From contig JAJZPE010000009.1 of NCBI GenBank assembly GCA_021811325.1, forward strand, positions 1-42,225: a stretch of DNA of 42,225 nt. Direction: 5' to 3'. Under the pieces are notes generated by a model. It was not told the DNA's origin. It did not search any database and saw only the letters and a list, made by a program, of their open reading frames with translations. The stretch comes from Bacillota bacterium. Lineage in GTDB: Bacteria; Bacillota; Sulfobacillia; JAJYWN01; JAJZPE01. Position 1 is the first letter of the stretch, and each line of letters begins with the position of its first letter. Position numbers and translations under genes: made by a program. Shown in pieces: positions 29,756 through 38,135 of this stretch.

Positions 29756-30809
29756 CGAGTTTCCTCCCAACGATGGACAGGAACACGTCCTCGAGGGTCA
29801 CTTCCTTCTTGCGGAAGGCGAGGACCTTGGCCCCGCAATCGGCGACATAGCCGAGGAGCGGCTGGACGGCCCCATCTTCTTCGATGATCAAGGTGGCCTC
29901 GGCCTTCCCCGCGGCGGCTTCGGTCTGGAGGGCCGCCCGGCGGACGCCCGGTATGGCGGTAAGGCCGCTTTCGCTGACCCCCTCTCCGTTGGCCAGTTCC
30001 AGTTCGACGGCGCTGTCGCGGCCTAGGGAACGTTTGAGGCTGTCGGGCGAATCGCAGGCCAGGACGCGGCCGCTGTCGATGATGGCCACGCGGTCGCACA
30101 TCTCGTCGGCTTCGGCCATGTAGTGCGTGGTCAGAAGGACCGTGCGGTCGGGCCGGGCCTTGACCCAGTCCTTGACAAACTGCCGGATGGTCTTTGACAC
30201 ACTGACGTCGAGTCCCAGGGTCGGCTCGTCGAGGAAGAGCACCCGCGGGTCGCTGATGAAGCCACGGATGAAGTTCATCTTTTGCCGCATCCCCGTGGAC
30301 AGCTTGCTTATCTTCGTGTTGGCCTGGTCCTTGAAGCCGATGACCTCCATCAGTTCATCGATACGGCGCAGGGCCTCGCGCGAATCGAGCCCATAGAACT
30401 GCGAAAACATCCAGAGGGTCTCGCGGACCGTGAGCGCGCCGTAGCCGGAGTGCTCGCCGCCGGAGACCATGTTGATGAGCTTCTTGACCTGGCCGGGTTT
30501 CTCTTTCACGTCGTAGCCGCAGACCCAGGCCCGGCCGGTGGTCGGGTACATGAGGGTCGCGAGAATCTTGATGAGGGTGGTCTTCCCAGCCCCGTTCGGG
30601 CCTAGGAGGCCGAAGAGCTCGCCCTCCCGCACCTCGAGGTTGATGCCGTCTAGGGCCACGAAGTCCTGGGGCTTGGCCCGCTTATCGCCTTCCGCGCCCG
30701 CGGCGCCGCTTGCGCTGTTCGCGCCCTTCTTCTTGGCCTGGCTTTTGTCGCGGAAAGTGCGCCGAAGGTCCTCGGTCCGGATGGCCCATGTGGTTGTGGT
30801 GGCCGTCAT
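29736..30809 (-). CDS. ABC exporter ATP-binding protein
   Basis: This 357-aa ATPase shows Walker A GLLGPNGAGKTTLIK, signature STGMRQKMNFIRG (a variant of LSGGQ), Walker B VLFLDEPTLGLD and the H-loop LLTTHYMAEADEMCD. That is the drug/lipid ABCA-like (CcmA/DrrA) type. An unusual 25-residue Lys/Ala/Gly insertion (SQAKKKGANSASGAAGAEG) lies before the core. A C-terminal DUF4162-like domain (ELELANGEGVSESGL...) follows. It is the first exporter gene, behind a leader with a small ORF and a terminator, which suggests expression is induced by its substrate. Confidence 0.92.
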   Translation of the reverse strand: MTATTTTWAIRTEDLRRTFRDKSQAKKKGANSASGAAGAEGDKRAKPQDFVALDGINLEVREGELFGLLGPNGAGKTTLIKILATLMYPTTGRAWVCGYDVKEKPGQVKKLINMVSGGEHSGYGALTVRETLWMFSQFYGLDSREALRRIDELMEVIGFKDQANTKISKLSTGMRQKMNFIRGFISDPRVLFLDEPTLGLDVSVSKTIRQFVKDWVKARPDRTVLLTTHYMAEADEMCDRVAIIDSGRVLACDSPDSLKRSLGRDSAVELELANGEGVSESGLTAIPGVRRAALQTEAAAGKAEATLIIEEDGAVQPLLGYVADCGAKVLAFRKKEVTLEDVFLSIVGRKLDENGNH

Positions 30810-30840
30810 AGTCGTTGGTCTTCTCCCCTTTCACCCGGCT

Positions 30841-30880
30841 CCCAAACAAAAACCCCGCGGGTCGCGCGACCCGTGGGGTT
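30841..30880 (-). terminator. Attenuator terminator in the exporter leader
   Basis: On the minus strand AACCCCACGGGTC and GACCCGCGGGGTT form a 13-bp stem with one mismatch and a GCGC loop, followed by TTTGTTTGGG. It lies between the small leader ORF and the ATPase gene, 31 bp before the ATPase start. It can therefore end transcription before the exporter genes. Confidence 0.75.
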
Positions 30881-30905
30881 CATCAGCCTTTGTCGTCCTT
30901 GTGGA

Positions 30906-31037
30906 CTACCGGTCAGTCATTACCGGAGGCAGAAGTGACCCAGGTTCACGTGATCCTGACAAACGGGCACAGTTGTCCCGCCCCGCTCCAGAGAGCGCCG
31001 CTCCGATGCTCCGGAACCGCAGGAAGCTCAAGATCAT
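30906..31037 (-). CDS. Putative 43-aa leader ORF of the ABC exporter
   Basis: A small frame starting MILSFLRFRSIGAALSGAGR has GGGGGTGA 5 nt before its ATG. It ends 26 bp before the attenuator hairpin of the exporter operon. No family is recognised. The arrangement promoter, small ORF, terminator, transporter is what ribosome-dependent attenuation would need. It could also be a short membrane peptide, or chance. Confidence 0.4.
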   Translation of the reverse strand: MILSFLRFRSIGAALSGAGRDNCARLSGSREPGSLLPPVMTDR

Positions 31038-31042
31038 TTGAG

Positions 31043-31264
31043 TCACCCCCTTCTCCGATGGTCGCCCCCCACCGGGCGCACACAACGCCTAAATCTTACC
31101 ACGAGCCCCAGGCACCCGTCAAGCGCGCAAATTTGCTCAAGCCCGTAAATTTGCTCAAATGGGTCTGTTTCCTCAATCCCGACAGCCAGAGCCATGCCCG
31201 ACCGTGCCAGCGTCATCAGGGCCAGCACCGCGAGGCCGCACAGCACCGCTGAAGAGCGCCTCAT
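31043..31264 (-). CDS. Possible small exported protein
   Basis: This 73-aa frame has a clear RBS (GGGAGGTG, 4 nt spacing) and a signal-peptide-like start (MRRSSAVLCGLAVLALMTLARSGMALAV). The second half is Arg/Cys-rich and unlike a folded domain. It overlaps the candidate exporter promoter and the 12-bp direct repeats, so it may be real only in its first half or be accidental. It lies 48 bp downstream of the asparaginase stop. Confidence 0.35.
   Translation of the reverse strand: MRRSSAVLCGLAVLALMTLARSGMALAVGIEETDPFEQIYGLEQICALDGCLGLVVRFRRCVRPVGGDHRRRG
31093..31122 (-). promoter_or_regulatory. Promoter of the ABC exporter leader
   Basis: TTGACG (31117-31122) and TAAGAT (31093-31098) on the minus strand are 18 bp apart, about 60 bp before the leader ORF. 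Confidence 0.6.
31129..31158 (-). repeat. Tandem 12-bp direct repeats abutting the exporter -35 box
   Basis: TTGAGCAAATTT occurs twice on the minus strand (31147-31158 and 31129-31140) with an 18-bp period. The second copy ends 6 bp before the TTGACG box. Paired direct repeats just upstream of a -35 box suit an activator or response regulator site. Confidence 0.5.
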
Positions 31265-31312
31265 GCCGCACCTCCCGGCCGTCGTAATGGCCTGCCCGAA
31301 CGGGCGACACGG

Positions 31313-32311
31313 TCACCAATCCGGGTCCGAGAGGACCTCCTCGACGACCGCCGGATCGCCTTGTTCTAAGGCCACCAGCAACTTGAGCCGGGTCTTCTGG
31401 GCGTTTCGGTTACTGAAGAAGACCCCCCGCTCGCGCATGTCCTTCTCGCTCCCGGCGAAACCGTAGGTCCCCGTGAGGAGCGGCCCTTCCGGCACCCGGG
31501 TGCACATGACCACTTTGGTCCCCTGTCTCATGGCCTTGTCGACATAGGGCAAGGCCTTCTGCGGCACGTGGCCTCCCCCCACCGCCTCGAGGACGAGCCC
31601 GTCAGGCCGGGCGCCGATGACGGCCTCGAGGAACTCGGGTTCCGGGTCGATGGCCATCTTCACCATGGCCACCTTGTGGGTGATCGCCGTCACCGGCAGG
31701 GCCCGCCGCCGCCGCGGGCTCCTGGCGAAGGTCACGCGGTCTTCGAAAACGGCGCCGATGGGCCCGAACCCGGGCGAGCGGAACGTCTCGACGCTCTGGG
31801 TGTGGAACTTCGAGACCTCACTGGCGGCGTGGATGAGCCCGTTGAGGACGACGAGCACCCCGCGGTCCACGGCCTCGGGTGTGGCCGCCACTTTGACCGA
31901 CTGGTAGACGTTGGCCGGCCCGTCGGCGCCGGGCAGGGCCGAGTGACGCATGGCCCCGGTGACCACCACCGGCTTGCCCCTCCCCAGGTCGAGGTCGAGG
32001 AAGTACGCCGTCTCTTCGAGGGTGTCCGTGCCATGCGTGACGACGGCGCCGTGGACGCCAGGGTCGGCGAGGCGCTCGCGGATGCGCTCGGCCAGGGTCA
32101 TGAGGTGCTGAAAGGTGATGGAGGGACCGGGAAGGTTACAGACCTGCTCGTACTCGACCCTGGCGACCTGCGCGAGACCCGGGACGGCCCGGACCAGGTC
32201 GGCCGCGGTCAGGGCCGGCGTGGCTCCCCCGCCGCCCGGTCCCTGCCCGGGGGCGGAACTCATGGCGATAGTCCCTCCGGTGGCTAAGAGTACGACAGCC
32301 GCTTGGGTCAT
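31313..32311 (-). CDS. ansA: L-asparaginase (type I, cytoplasmic)
   Basis: This 332-aa enzyme hydrolyses L-asparagine to aspartate and ammonia. The two catalytic Thr regions are visible: LLATGGTIAMS near the N-terminus and VVTHGTDTLEETAYFLDL (about 90-107). Other conserved parts are VVVTGAMRHSALPGADGPANVY and VLEAVGGGHVP. There is no signal peptide. A Gly/Pro-rich insert (PGQGPGGGGATP) sits in the flexible loop. GGAGG precedes the ATG, 3 bp after the stop of the membrane-protein gene. With the Liv importer and the nitrilase nearby it may serve nitrogen release. Confidence 0.92.
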   Translation of the reverse strand: MTQAAVVLLATGGTIAMSSAPGQGPGGGGATPALTAADLVRAVPGLAQVARVEYEQVCNLPGPSITFQHLMTLAERIRERLADPGVHGAVVTHGTDTLEETAYFLDLDLGRGKPVVVTGAMRHSALPGADGPANVYQSVKVAATPEAVDRGVLVVLNGLIHAASEVSKFHTQSVETFRSPGFGPIGAVFEDRVTFARSPRRRRALPVTAITHKVAMVKMAIDPEPEFLEAVIGARPDGLVLEAVGGGHVPQKALPYVDKAMRQGTKVVMCTRVPEGPLLTGTYGFAGSEKDMRERGVFFSNRNAQKTRLKLLVALEQGDPAVVEEVLSDPDW

Positions 32312-32314
32312 TGG

Positions 32315-33520
32315 TCATCCTCCATTCAGTCCGGCGCTCTCCCCAACCCCCTCGGCCATTGACGCCAGCAGTCCGAGGACCTCCGTCAGGACGGCGGGGT
32401 CCGCAGCCAGGCCGCGCTCGTAGAAGAAAAGGCCGAAGTGCCCCACCTCGAAGCCCTCCAGGCCGACCCGTCCGAACCGGAGCAGCCCCGCCCGGACATC
32501 GGGACCGAGGATGACCGGCATGGCCGCCGGGTCCAGGGCCCTGACTTTGAACCGTTCGTCGAAAGCGGCGTCGCCGGAGGGCGTGTATCGGAAACCGGAC
32601 GGCGCGTCGTCGGCGTCGTAGATGGTCAGTCCCTTGAGTCCGCTCCTCAGGTGAACGGCGACTCTGGTGGCTTCCGTCACTCCGGACTTCAGCCCGGATG
32701 CGAAGGGCCGACGGACGGTCACCAGCAAGCCGCGGAAGCGCCCGATGACATAGGGGTAATGGCCGCCGGCCTTGAGGGCGAAGACGTCACCCGGGTACAG
32801 CCTCTCGAGCTCTCGGACCAGCCCCTGGCCGGCCTGCTCGGCCGGTTGGCCGATGACGGTCAGGCCTTGCGCATCGGCCAACGCCTTCAGCCCGCCGACG
32901 TACCTCGCGCGGTCGTTGCCGACCAGGTCGACGACGGTGACGATGGCCGCCAGAAGCAATCCCACGAGGCCGGGCCAGAGGACGGGCAGGGCGAGCAGGG
33001 TGACCACACCGATGACGCCCAGGACGACCGCGCCGATCAAGACCAGGCGCCTCGCCGGGGTCATCGCGCTGAGGAACCGCCGAATGCGCACCCCTCCGCT
33101 GGACGCCGCCCGTCGGGCCGGCCTCGCCCGGGCCGGCCTCGGGCCCCGCCGGTAAGCATCCCCCACGGTCGTGCCCCAAGGCCCCCCGATTGACCGGGCG
33201 TGACCGCCGGGAATGAACTCCCCCGCGTCGGGATAGATGATGGGCCGGTCGGGTCGCTCGGGCCGCTGGCGCCGCTCGGGCCGCTGGCGCCGCTCGGGCG
33301 GCTCCGGCCGGTTCCGGTCGGGAGCGCTCCCCTTGGCCGCGCGCCGGCCGCCCAAAATGGCCATCGCGCCCGCGCCGAACAGCACGAGCGACACCAGCAC
33401 CACAGCGACGGTGGCCGCCAGGGCCAGACGTTTCTCGGCCGGCGCCACCACAAAGGCCAGCCCCACCGCGACGAGGACCGCGGCGATCGACAGCCAGACC
33501 GATGCGGGCAAGCGCTTCAC
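32315..33520 (-). CDS. Membrane protein of unknown function with Arg/Pro repeat linker
   Basis: This 401-aa protein has two hydrophobic segments at the N-terminus (VWLSIAAVLVAVGLAFVV and LALAATVAVVLVSLVLFGAGAMAIL). A disordered linker with RPERRQ repeats follows, then two more segments (LVLIGAVVLGVIGVVTLLALPVLW and LVGLLLAAIVTVVDLV). The cytoplasmic-looking domain of about 210 residues contains YPGDVFALKAGGHYPYVIGRFRGLLVTVRRPF. I do not recognise the family. It lies 3 bp upstream of the asparaginase gene and is probably co-transcribed with it. Confidence 0.7.
   Translation of the reverse strand: MKRLPASVWLSIAAVLVAVGLAFVVAPAEKRLALAATVAVVLVSLVLFGAGAMAILGGRRAAKGSAPDRNRPEPPERRQRPERRQRPERPDRPIIYPDAGEFIPGGHARSIGGPWGTTVGDAYRRGPRPARARPARRAASSGGVRIRRFLSAMTPARRLVLIGAVVLGVIGVVTLLALPVLWPGLVGLLLAAIVTVVDLVGNDRARYVGGLKALADAQGLTVIGQPAEQAGQGLVRELERLYPGDVFALKAGGHYPYVIGRFRGLLVTVRRPFASGLKSGVTEATRVAVHLRSGLKGLTIYDADDAPSGFRYTPSGDAAFDERFKVRALDPAAMPVILGPDVRAGLLRFGRVGLEGFEVGHFGLFFYERGLAADPAVLTEVLGLLASMAEGVGESAGLNGG
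33255..33301. repeat. 18-bp tandem repeat inside the membrane-protein gene
   Basis: CGCTCGGGCCGCTGGCGC is repeated in tandem (33255-33272, 33273-33290, then a partial copy). It encodes RPERRQ units in a disordered linker. Copy number may vary between strains. Confidence 0.75.
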
Positions 33521-33829
33521 ATCGGGTGCCTCCTCACGAGGTCGGCCGGAATCCTCTCATAACCGCTTTACTCCATCACGGGCTCATTCTCCTCCCATGC
33601 TTTGCCAAGTAACGGGCCTGCGTGGACGAGCCACCATATATTGGTCCCAGCGGCAGGAGATTAGCGCAATTGGCTGAATATGAACTTATCAGACTCATCG
33701 GCTGCATAACGGCCCAAAATCAGTCTCCTGACGAAAGGGGGGCTCACAACGAAAGACAGGCTACGGTCCAAGACGCTGTTCTGATCGCGGGTCTGAGGAT
33801 CAACTAGAGGGAGGTGCGGGTTTAACCTT
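33521..33829. other. Intergenic region between divergent transcripts
   Basis: This 309-bp AT-richer stretch must hold the promoters of the livKHMGF genes (plus) and of the membrane protein/asparaginase pair (minus). I could not fix convincing -35/-10 pairs. GAGGGAGGTG before livK is its RBS, with a long 13-nt spacing. No RNA gene is recognised. Confidence 0.5.
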
Positions 33830-34993
33830 ATGGGTAAGAGGAAATGGCTTGTTCTTTTGGTCATTGGTCTCCTGTTGGTGAGCACCGCGGCAGGCTGCGC
33901 GAAACCCAAGGTCATCAAGGTTGCCAGCGTCAGTCCTCTTTCGGGGTCGCAGTCATCGATGGGTGAGGCGATCAAGCTCGGGGTCCAGATGGCCGTCGAC
34001 GAGAACAAGGAGAAGTTCAAGAAACTCGGCTATGACCTGCAGTTCGTCCCGCAGGACGATCAGGCCGACCCCAAGGTCGGGGTGGCCGTGGCCGAGAAGC
34101 TCATTGCCGACAAGGACGTCCTCCTGGTGGTTGGTCACCTGAACTCGAACGTGGCCATCCCTTCGTCGGTGGTCTACGCCAAGGACAACTTAACCCAGGT
34201 CTCCCCGGCGAACACCAACCCGGCGGTCACCGACCGCAGGCTGCCCAACGTCAACCGCATCTGTGGCCGCGACGACTTCCAGGGCCCGTGGGGCGCGCGG
34301 TACGCCGCCGAGACCCTGAAGGCCAAGTCCGTCTTCATCATCCACGATAAGACCACCTACGGTCAGGGCGTGGCCGACGAGTTCCGCAAGAAGGCCGAGG
34401 CAATCGGGGTCAAGGTTCTCGGCTTCGAGGGCATCACCCCCGGAGAGGTCGACTTCAGCTCGGTTCTCAACCAGGCCAAGGTGAAGAAGCCGGACGTCAT
34501 ATATTACGGCGGGATGTACCCCGAAGCCGGCCAGCTGGTCAAGCAAGCTCGGGAAAAGAAGATCACGGCTTACTTCATGGGGGCCGACGGCCTAGACGAC
34601 AAGGGCCTGGTTGACATCGCCGGCAAGGACGCGGTCGGGGTGGTCTACACGACGGCCGCCGGCGATGTGACCAAGAGCGACGCCGGTAAGGCCTTCGCCG
34701 CCAAGTACAAGGCGAAGTTCGGCAAAGACATCGGCGCCTACTCGGCCTATGGCTATGACTCCACCAACATCGGTCTTCTGGCCATCGAGGCGGCGATCAA
34801 GGCCAACAACGGCAAGAAACCGGCCCGGCTCCAAGTCTCCACTGAAACCCGCAAGGTCCGGTACCAGGGCATCGTTGGACCGGTCTCCTTCGACGACAAG
34901 GGCGATAACCTGAGCGCGAAGATTTACATCTTCGAGATCAAGGAACAGAAATACCCAGGCACTCTCGTGGCGGAGCTGGCCGGGAAGCCATAA
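33830..34993 (+). CDS. livK: Liv-type substrate-binding lipoprotein
   Basis: This 387-aa extracytoplasmic lipoprotein is of the branched-chain amino-acid/amide receptor family (peripla_BP_6). The lipobox LVSTAAGC puts the lipidated Cys at about 23. The mature protein begins KVIKVASVSPLSGSQSSMGEAIKLGVQMAVDE. It continues with VVGHLNSNVAIPSSVVYA, QVSPANTNPAVTD and VNRICGRDDFQGPWGARYAA, the usual ligand-pocket segments. It captures Leu/Ile/Val or a related amide and hands it to LivHM. It is the first gene of the importer, 72 bp before livH. Exact ligand unknown. Confidence 0.94.
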   Translation: MGKRKWLVLLVIGLLLVSTAAGCAKPKVIKVASVSPLSGSQSSMGEAIKLGVQMAVDENKEKFKKLGYDLQFVPQDDQADPKVGVAVAEKLIADKDVLLVVGHLNSNVAIPSSVVYAKDNLTQVSPANTNPAVTDRRLPNVNRICGRDDFQGPWGARYAAETLKAKSVFIIHDKTTYGQGVADEFRKKAEAIGVKVLGFEGITPGEVDFSSVLNQAKVKKPDVIYYGGMYPEAGQLVKQAREKKITAYFMGADGLDDKGLVDIAGKDAVGVVYTTAAGDVTKSDAGKAFAAKYKAKFGKDIGAYSAYGYDSTNIGLLAIEAAIKANNGKKPARLQVSTETRKVRYQGIVGPVSFDDKGDNLSAKIYIFEIKEQKYPGTLVAELAGKP

Positions 34994-35009
34994 ACAGGCG
35001 GCGGGCGGC

Positions 35010-35032
35010 GGGGGGCCGACCGATGGCCCCCC
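35010..35032 (+). repeat. Stem-loop between livK and livH
   Basis: GGGGGGCC and GGCCCCCC form an 8-bp stem with a 7-nt loop and no T tract. Such hairpins often protect the binding-protein mRNA or reduce read-through, giving more receptor than permease. Confidence 0.5.
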
Positions 35033-35065
35033 AGCCGCGCCCCCGGAAAGGACGAGAAGCGGTCA

Positions 35066-36022
35066 ATGCACGAATCCTTGGCTATGTTGCCGCAGGTCCT
35101 CATCGACGGCCTGACCCTGGGCTTCGTCTACGCTCTGGTCGCCCTTGGCTACACCATGGTTTACGGTGTCCTTGAGTTCATCAACTTCGCCCATAGCGAG
35201 ATCTTCATGATCGGGGCCTTCGCCGGGACCGAGGCCCTGCTCATCATGCAGTCCAGCGGGGTCCTGGCCAGCCTGCCGCCGTTCGTGGCCCTCATCATCG
35301 CCCTGCTCTTCGGAATGGCCATCGCGGGCCTCATCGCCGTCGGCATGGAGCGGATAGCCTACCGCCCCCTGCGCGGCGCGCCCCGGCTCGTCCCGCTCAT
35401 TTCGGCCATCGGCGTCTCGTTCTTCCTCCAGGACGCGGTCCGGCTCTTCGAGGGGCTGTGGCGCAACGCCTTCTACCTCAGCACGCCAGTCCTCTACCGC
35501 CAGACCTTGACCTTCTCGCGAGTCGACGTCCCGGTGAAGACCATCATCCTGGTGGCCACCTGCCTGGCCATCATGTTCGGCCTGCAAACCTTCGTCAACC
35601 GCACCAAGCTCGGGCGGGCCCTCCGGGCGGTGGCTCAGGACCAGGCGACGGCGAGCATCATGGGCGTCAACGTCAACTTCATCGTCACCCTGACCTTCCT
35701 CATCGGCGGGGCACTGGGTGGCGCGGCCGGTGTGCTGTTCGCCATGCAGTACACGCTGATCCACCCGTACGTCGGCTTCATCCTGGGGATCAAGGCCTTC
35801 ACGGCGGCCGTCTTCGGCGGCATCGGCAACATCGCCGGGGCCATGGTCGGCGGGGTCGTGCTCGGCCTGGTCGAATCATTGGGCTCGGCCTACCTTGGAA
35901 TCCTCACCCACGGCGCCTTCGGTGCCGAGTACAAGGACGTCTTCGCTTTCATCATCCTGATCCTCGTCCTAATCCTCAAACCCAGCGGGCTCCTCGGGGA
36001 GACCGTCCTTGAAAAGGCCTAG
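35066..36022 (+). CDS. livH: Liv-type importer permease
   Basis: This 318-aa inner-membrane subunit starts LPQVLIDGLTLGFVYALVALGYTMVYGVLEFINFAHSEIFMIGAF, the family hallmark. It has about eight membrane segments. The EAA-like coupling region is LGRALRAVAQDQATASIMGVNVNFIV, which contacts the ATPases LivG and LivF. It forms the channel with LivM. The ATG at 35066 is taken; an ATG six codons later is also possible. It is followed after 12 bp by livM. Confidence 0.94.
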   Translation: MHESLAMLPQVLIDGLTLGFVYALVALGYTMVYGVLEFINFAHSEIFMIGAFAGTEALLIMQSSGVLASLPPFVALIIALLFGMAIAGLIAVGMERIAYRPLRGAPRLVPLISAIGVSFFLQDAVRLFEGLWRNAFYLSTPVLYRQTLTFSRVDVPVKTIILVATCLAIMFGLQTFVNRTKLGRALRAVAQDQATASIMGVNVNFIVTLTFLIGGALGGAAGVLFAMQYTLIHPYVGFILGIKAFTAAVFGGIGNIAGAMVGGVVLGLVESLGSAYLGILTHGAFGAEYKDVFAFIILILVLILKPSGLLGETVLEKA

Positions 36023-36034
36023 GAGGTGACGGCT

Positions 36035-37351
36035 TTGAAGACACTGCTTGGCCGACTCGGCGGGGCTTGGAACAGGGTGGGAGACAGGCCACTGGCCGTC
36101 GCCGGCCTGATTGCCGCAACGACTGTCCTGGTGGCCGTCATCCCCCGCTCGGTCATTGCCTTCCTGCTCTTCATCGGATCGTTGCTCACGGTCTACTACT
36201 CCCGCCTCGAAGGCCGGTACAAGCTGGCCATCACCGTCCTCACCCTGGGCGTCGTCCTGCCGGGAATCGGCACGCTGAACCCGTACTACCTGGACGTCGC
36301 CATTCAGGTCGGCATCTACATGGCCCTGGCCCTGGGGCTGAACATCGTGGTCGGCTTCGCCGGCCTCCTCGACCTCGGCTACGTCGCCTTCTACGCCACG
36401 GGGGCCTATGTCTGGGCGATCTTCGGGTCCAAACAGGCGGCCAACTTCATTCACGGGGTCAACTTCCCCCTCAGCGGCGACTGGTTCTGGTTGTTCCTCT
36501 TCCTGGCCGTGGCGGCGGCGGCCACCGCCGGCATCCTCCTCGGCCTGCCCGTCCTCCGCCTCAAAGGCGACTACCTGGCCATCGTCACCCTCGGATTCGG
36601 AGAGATCATCCGCATCGTCCTGAACAACCTGGACAAACCGGTCAACATCACCAACGGCCCCAACGGCATAACCCCGATTCAATCGCCGGCCATCTTCGGC
36701 TACAAGCTCGGCAAGGGCATCCATTATTACTTCCTGGTCTTGTTGATCTTGCTGATCATCGTCGCCGTGGCCAAGCGGCTCGAGCGCTCGCGCATCGGCC
36801 GGGCCTGGGAGGCCATCCGCGAGGATGAGGTGGCCGCGGGGGCCATGGGCATTCCGGTCGTCCGGATGAAGCTCCTGGCCTTCGCCATGGGGGCTTCCTT
36901 CGCCGGGATCATGGGCGCCGTCTTCGCCTCCAAACAGACCTTCATCGACCCCAACAGCTTCTCGTTCATGGAGTCCATCGGCGTCCTGGCCATGGTCATC
37001 CTGGGCGGGATGGGCAGCATCCCCGGGGCGCTCATCGGGGCGACGTGCGTCGTCGTCCTGCAACTCCAGGTGCTGAAGTCCCTCTCCGACTGGTTCAGCC
37101 AGCTCCGCAACACGGGCGTCCTCAACCTACCGGCCCAACTGGAAATCGCCAAGTACGAGAAACTCGTCTTCGGGCTGGTCCTTATCGTGATGATGATCTA
37201 CCGGCCCACCGGGCTGATCCCGGCGGAACGCCGGAAGCATGAGCTGGAGCACGCCAGGGGTGAGGACGTCGAGGTCCCCGAGCCGACCGGGCCGGCGGCG
37301 CCCAGTGTTGGGACGGGCGTGCCGGGAGGTGACGGCCGTGGCCTTGCTTGA
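36035..37351 (+). CDS. livM: Liv-type importer permease
   Basis: This 438-aa inner-membrane subunit has a core with YMALALGLNIVVGFAGLLDLGYVAFYATGAY. A loop region RLKGDYLAIVTLGFGEIIRIVLNNLD precedes the coupling helix RIGRAWEAIREDEVAAGAMGIPVVRMKLLAFAMGASFAGIMGAV. The last 40 residues are a hydrophilic tail. The track start GTG at 36026 lies inside the AGGAGGTG ribosome site; the TTG at 36035 has an 8-nt spacing and is preferred. livG overlaps its end by 14 bp. Confidence 0.92.
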   Translation: MKTLLGRLGGAWNRVGDRPLAVAGLIAATTVLVAVIPRSVIAFLLFIGSLLTVYYSRLEGRYKLAITVLTLGVVLPGIGTLNPYYLDVAIQVGIYMALALGLNIVVGFAGLLDLGYVAFYATGAYVWAIFGSKQAANFIHGVNFPLSGDWFWLFLFLAVAAAATAGILLGLPVLRLKGDYLAIVTLGFGEIIRIVLNNLDKPVNITNGPNGITPIQSPAIFGYKLGKGIHYYFLVLLILLIIVAVAKRLERSRIGRAWEAIREDEVAAGAMGIPVVRMKLLAFAMGASFAGIMGAVFASKQTFIDPNSFSFMESIGVLAMVILGGMGSIPGALIGATCVVVLQLQVLKSLSDWFSQLRNTGVLNLPAQLEIAKYEKLVFGLVLIVMMIYRPTGLIPAERRKHELEHARGEDVEVPEPTGPAAPSVGTGVPGGDGRGLA

Positions 37352-38135
37352 GGCGAAGAAGGTGACCAAGAAGTTCGGGGGCCTCACGGCCGTCAACGAA
37401 TTCGACTACGTGCTGGAAAAGGGGATCATCGCCAGCATCATCGGGCCCAACGGGGCCGGCAAGACGACCTTCTTCAACCTGGCCACCGGGATCAACCCGA
37501 TGACCTCGGGGGAATTGACTTTTGACGGGCATTCACTGCGCGGCCGGACCCCCGACCAGATCACCCACCTCGGGATCACCCGGACCTTCCAGAACATCCG
37601 GCTGTTCGCGTCGATGACCGCCGCCGAGAACGTCCTCGTGGGGATGCACGCCCGCCTCGTTTCGGGCCTCGTCGACGTGCTGATAAGCTCGCGGCGGATG
37701 GCCCGCGAAGAGAAGGAGTCCATCGGGAAGGCGGTCGAACTTCTGGCCTACTGCGGGCTCAAGGGGCGTGGCGACGAACTGGCCCGGAACCTGGCCTACG
37801 GCGACCAGCGCCGCTTGGAGATCGCCCGCGCCCTGGCCTCCCAGCCGAAGCTGCTCCTCCTGGACGAACCGACGGCCGGGATGAACCCCAAGGAAACAGA
37901 GTCGACGACGGCCCTCATCCGCCGGCTTCGCGACGAACTCGGAATAACCATCCTCCTCATCGAGCATCACATGCAGGTGGTCATGGGTATCTCCGAACGG
38001 GTCACCGTCCTCGACTACGGGGTCAAGATCGCCGAAGGCACTCCTCAGGAGGTCCAGCGCGACCCGAAGGTGATCGAGGCCTACCTTGGCCGTGGGGCCG
38101 CCAGTCAGGGGGTGAGCGCCGGTGGCACTGCTTGA
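37338..38135 (+). CDS. livG: Liv-type importer ATPase
   Basis: This 265-aa ATPase has Walker A GPNGAGKTTFFNL, the family segment TPDQITHLGITRTFQNIRLFASMTAAENVLVGMH, ABC signature region NLAYGDQRRLEIARALA and Walker B LLLLDEPTAGMNP. It ends with EAYLGRG, typical of LivG. The GTG at 37338 has GGAGGTG 6 nt upstream and starts the fold exactly (MALLEAKKVTKKFGG). The ORF start at 37239 is within livM. Overlaps with livM (14 bp) and livF (14 bp) indicate coupled translation. Confidence 0.94.
   Translation: MALLEAKKVTKKFGGLTAVNEFDYVLEKGIIASIIGPNGAGKTTFFNLATGINPMTSGELTFDGHSLRGRTPDQITHLGITRTFQNIRLFASMTAAENVLVGMHARLVSGLVDVLISSRRMAREEKESIGKAVELLAYCGLKGRGDELARNLAYGDQRRLEIARALASQPKLLLLDEPTAGMNPKETESTTALIRRLRDELGITILLIEHHMQVVMGISERVTVLDYGVKIAEGTPQEVQRDPKVIEAYLGRGAASQGVSAGGTA

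Noticed and set aside
33255-33301. Short regular repeats considered as a CRISPR array
   Set aside because: Direct 18-bp tandem copies without spacers, inside a coding frame; no cas genes in the window.
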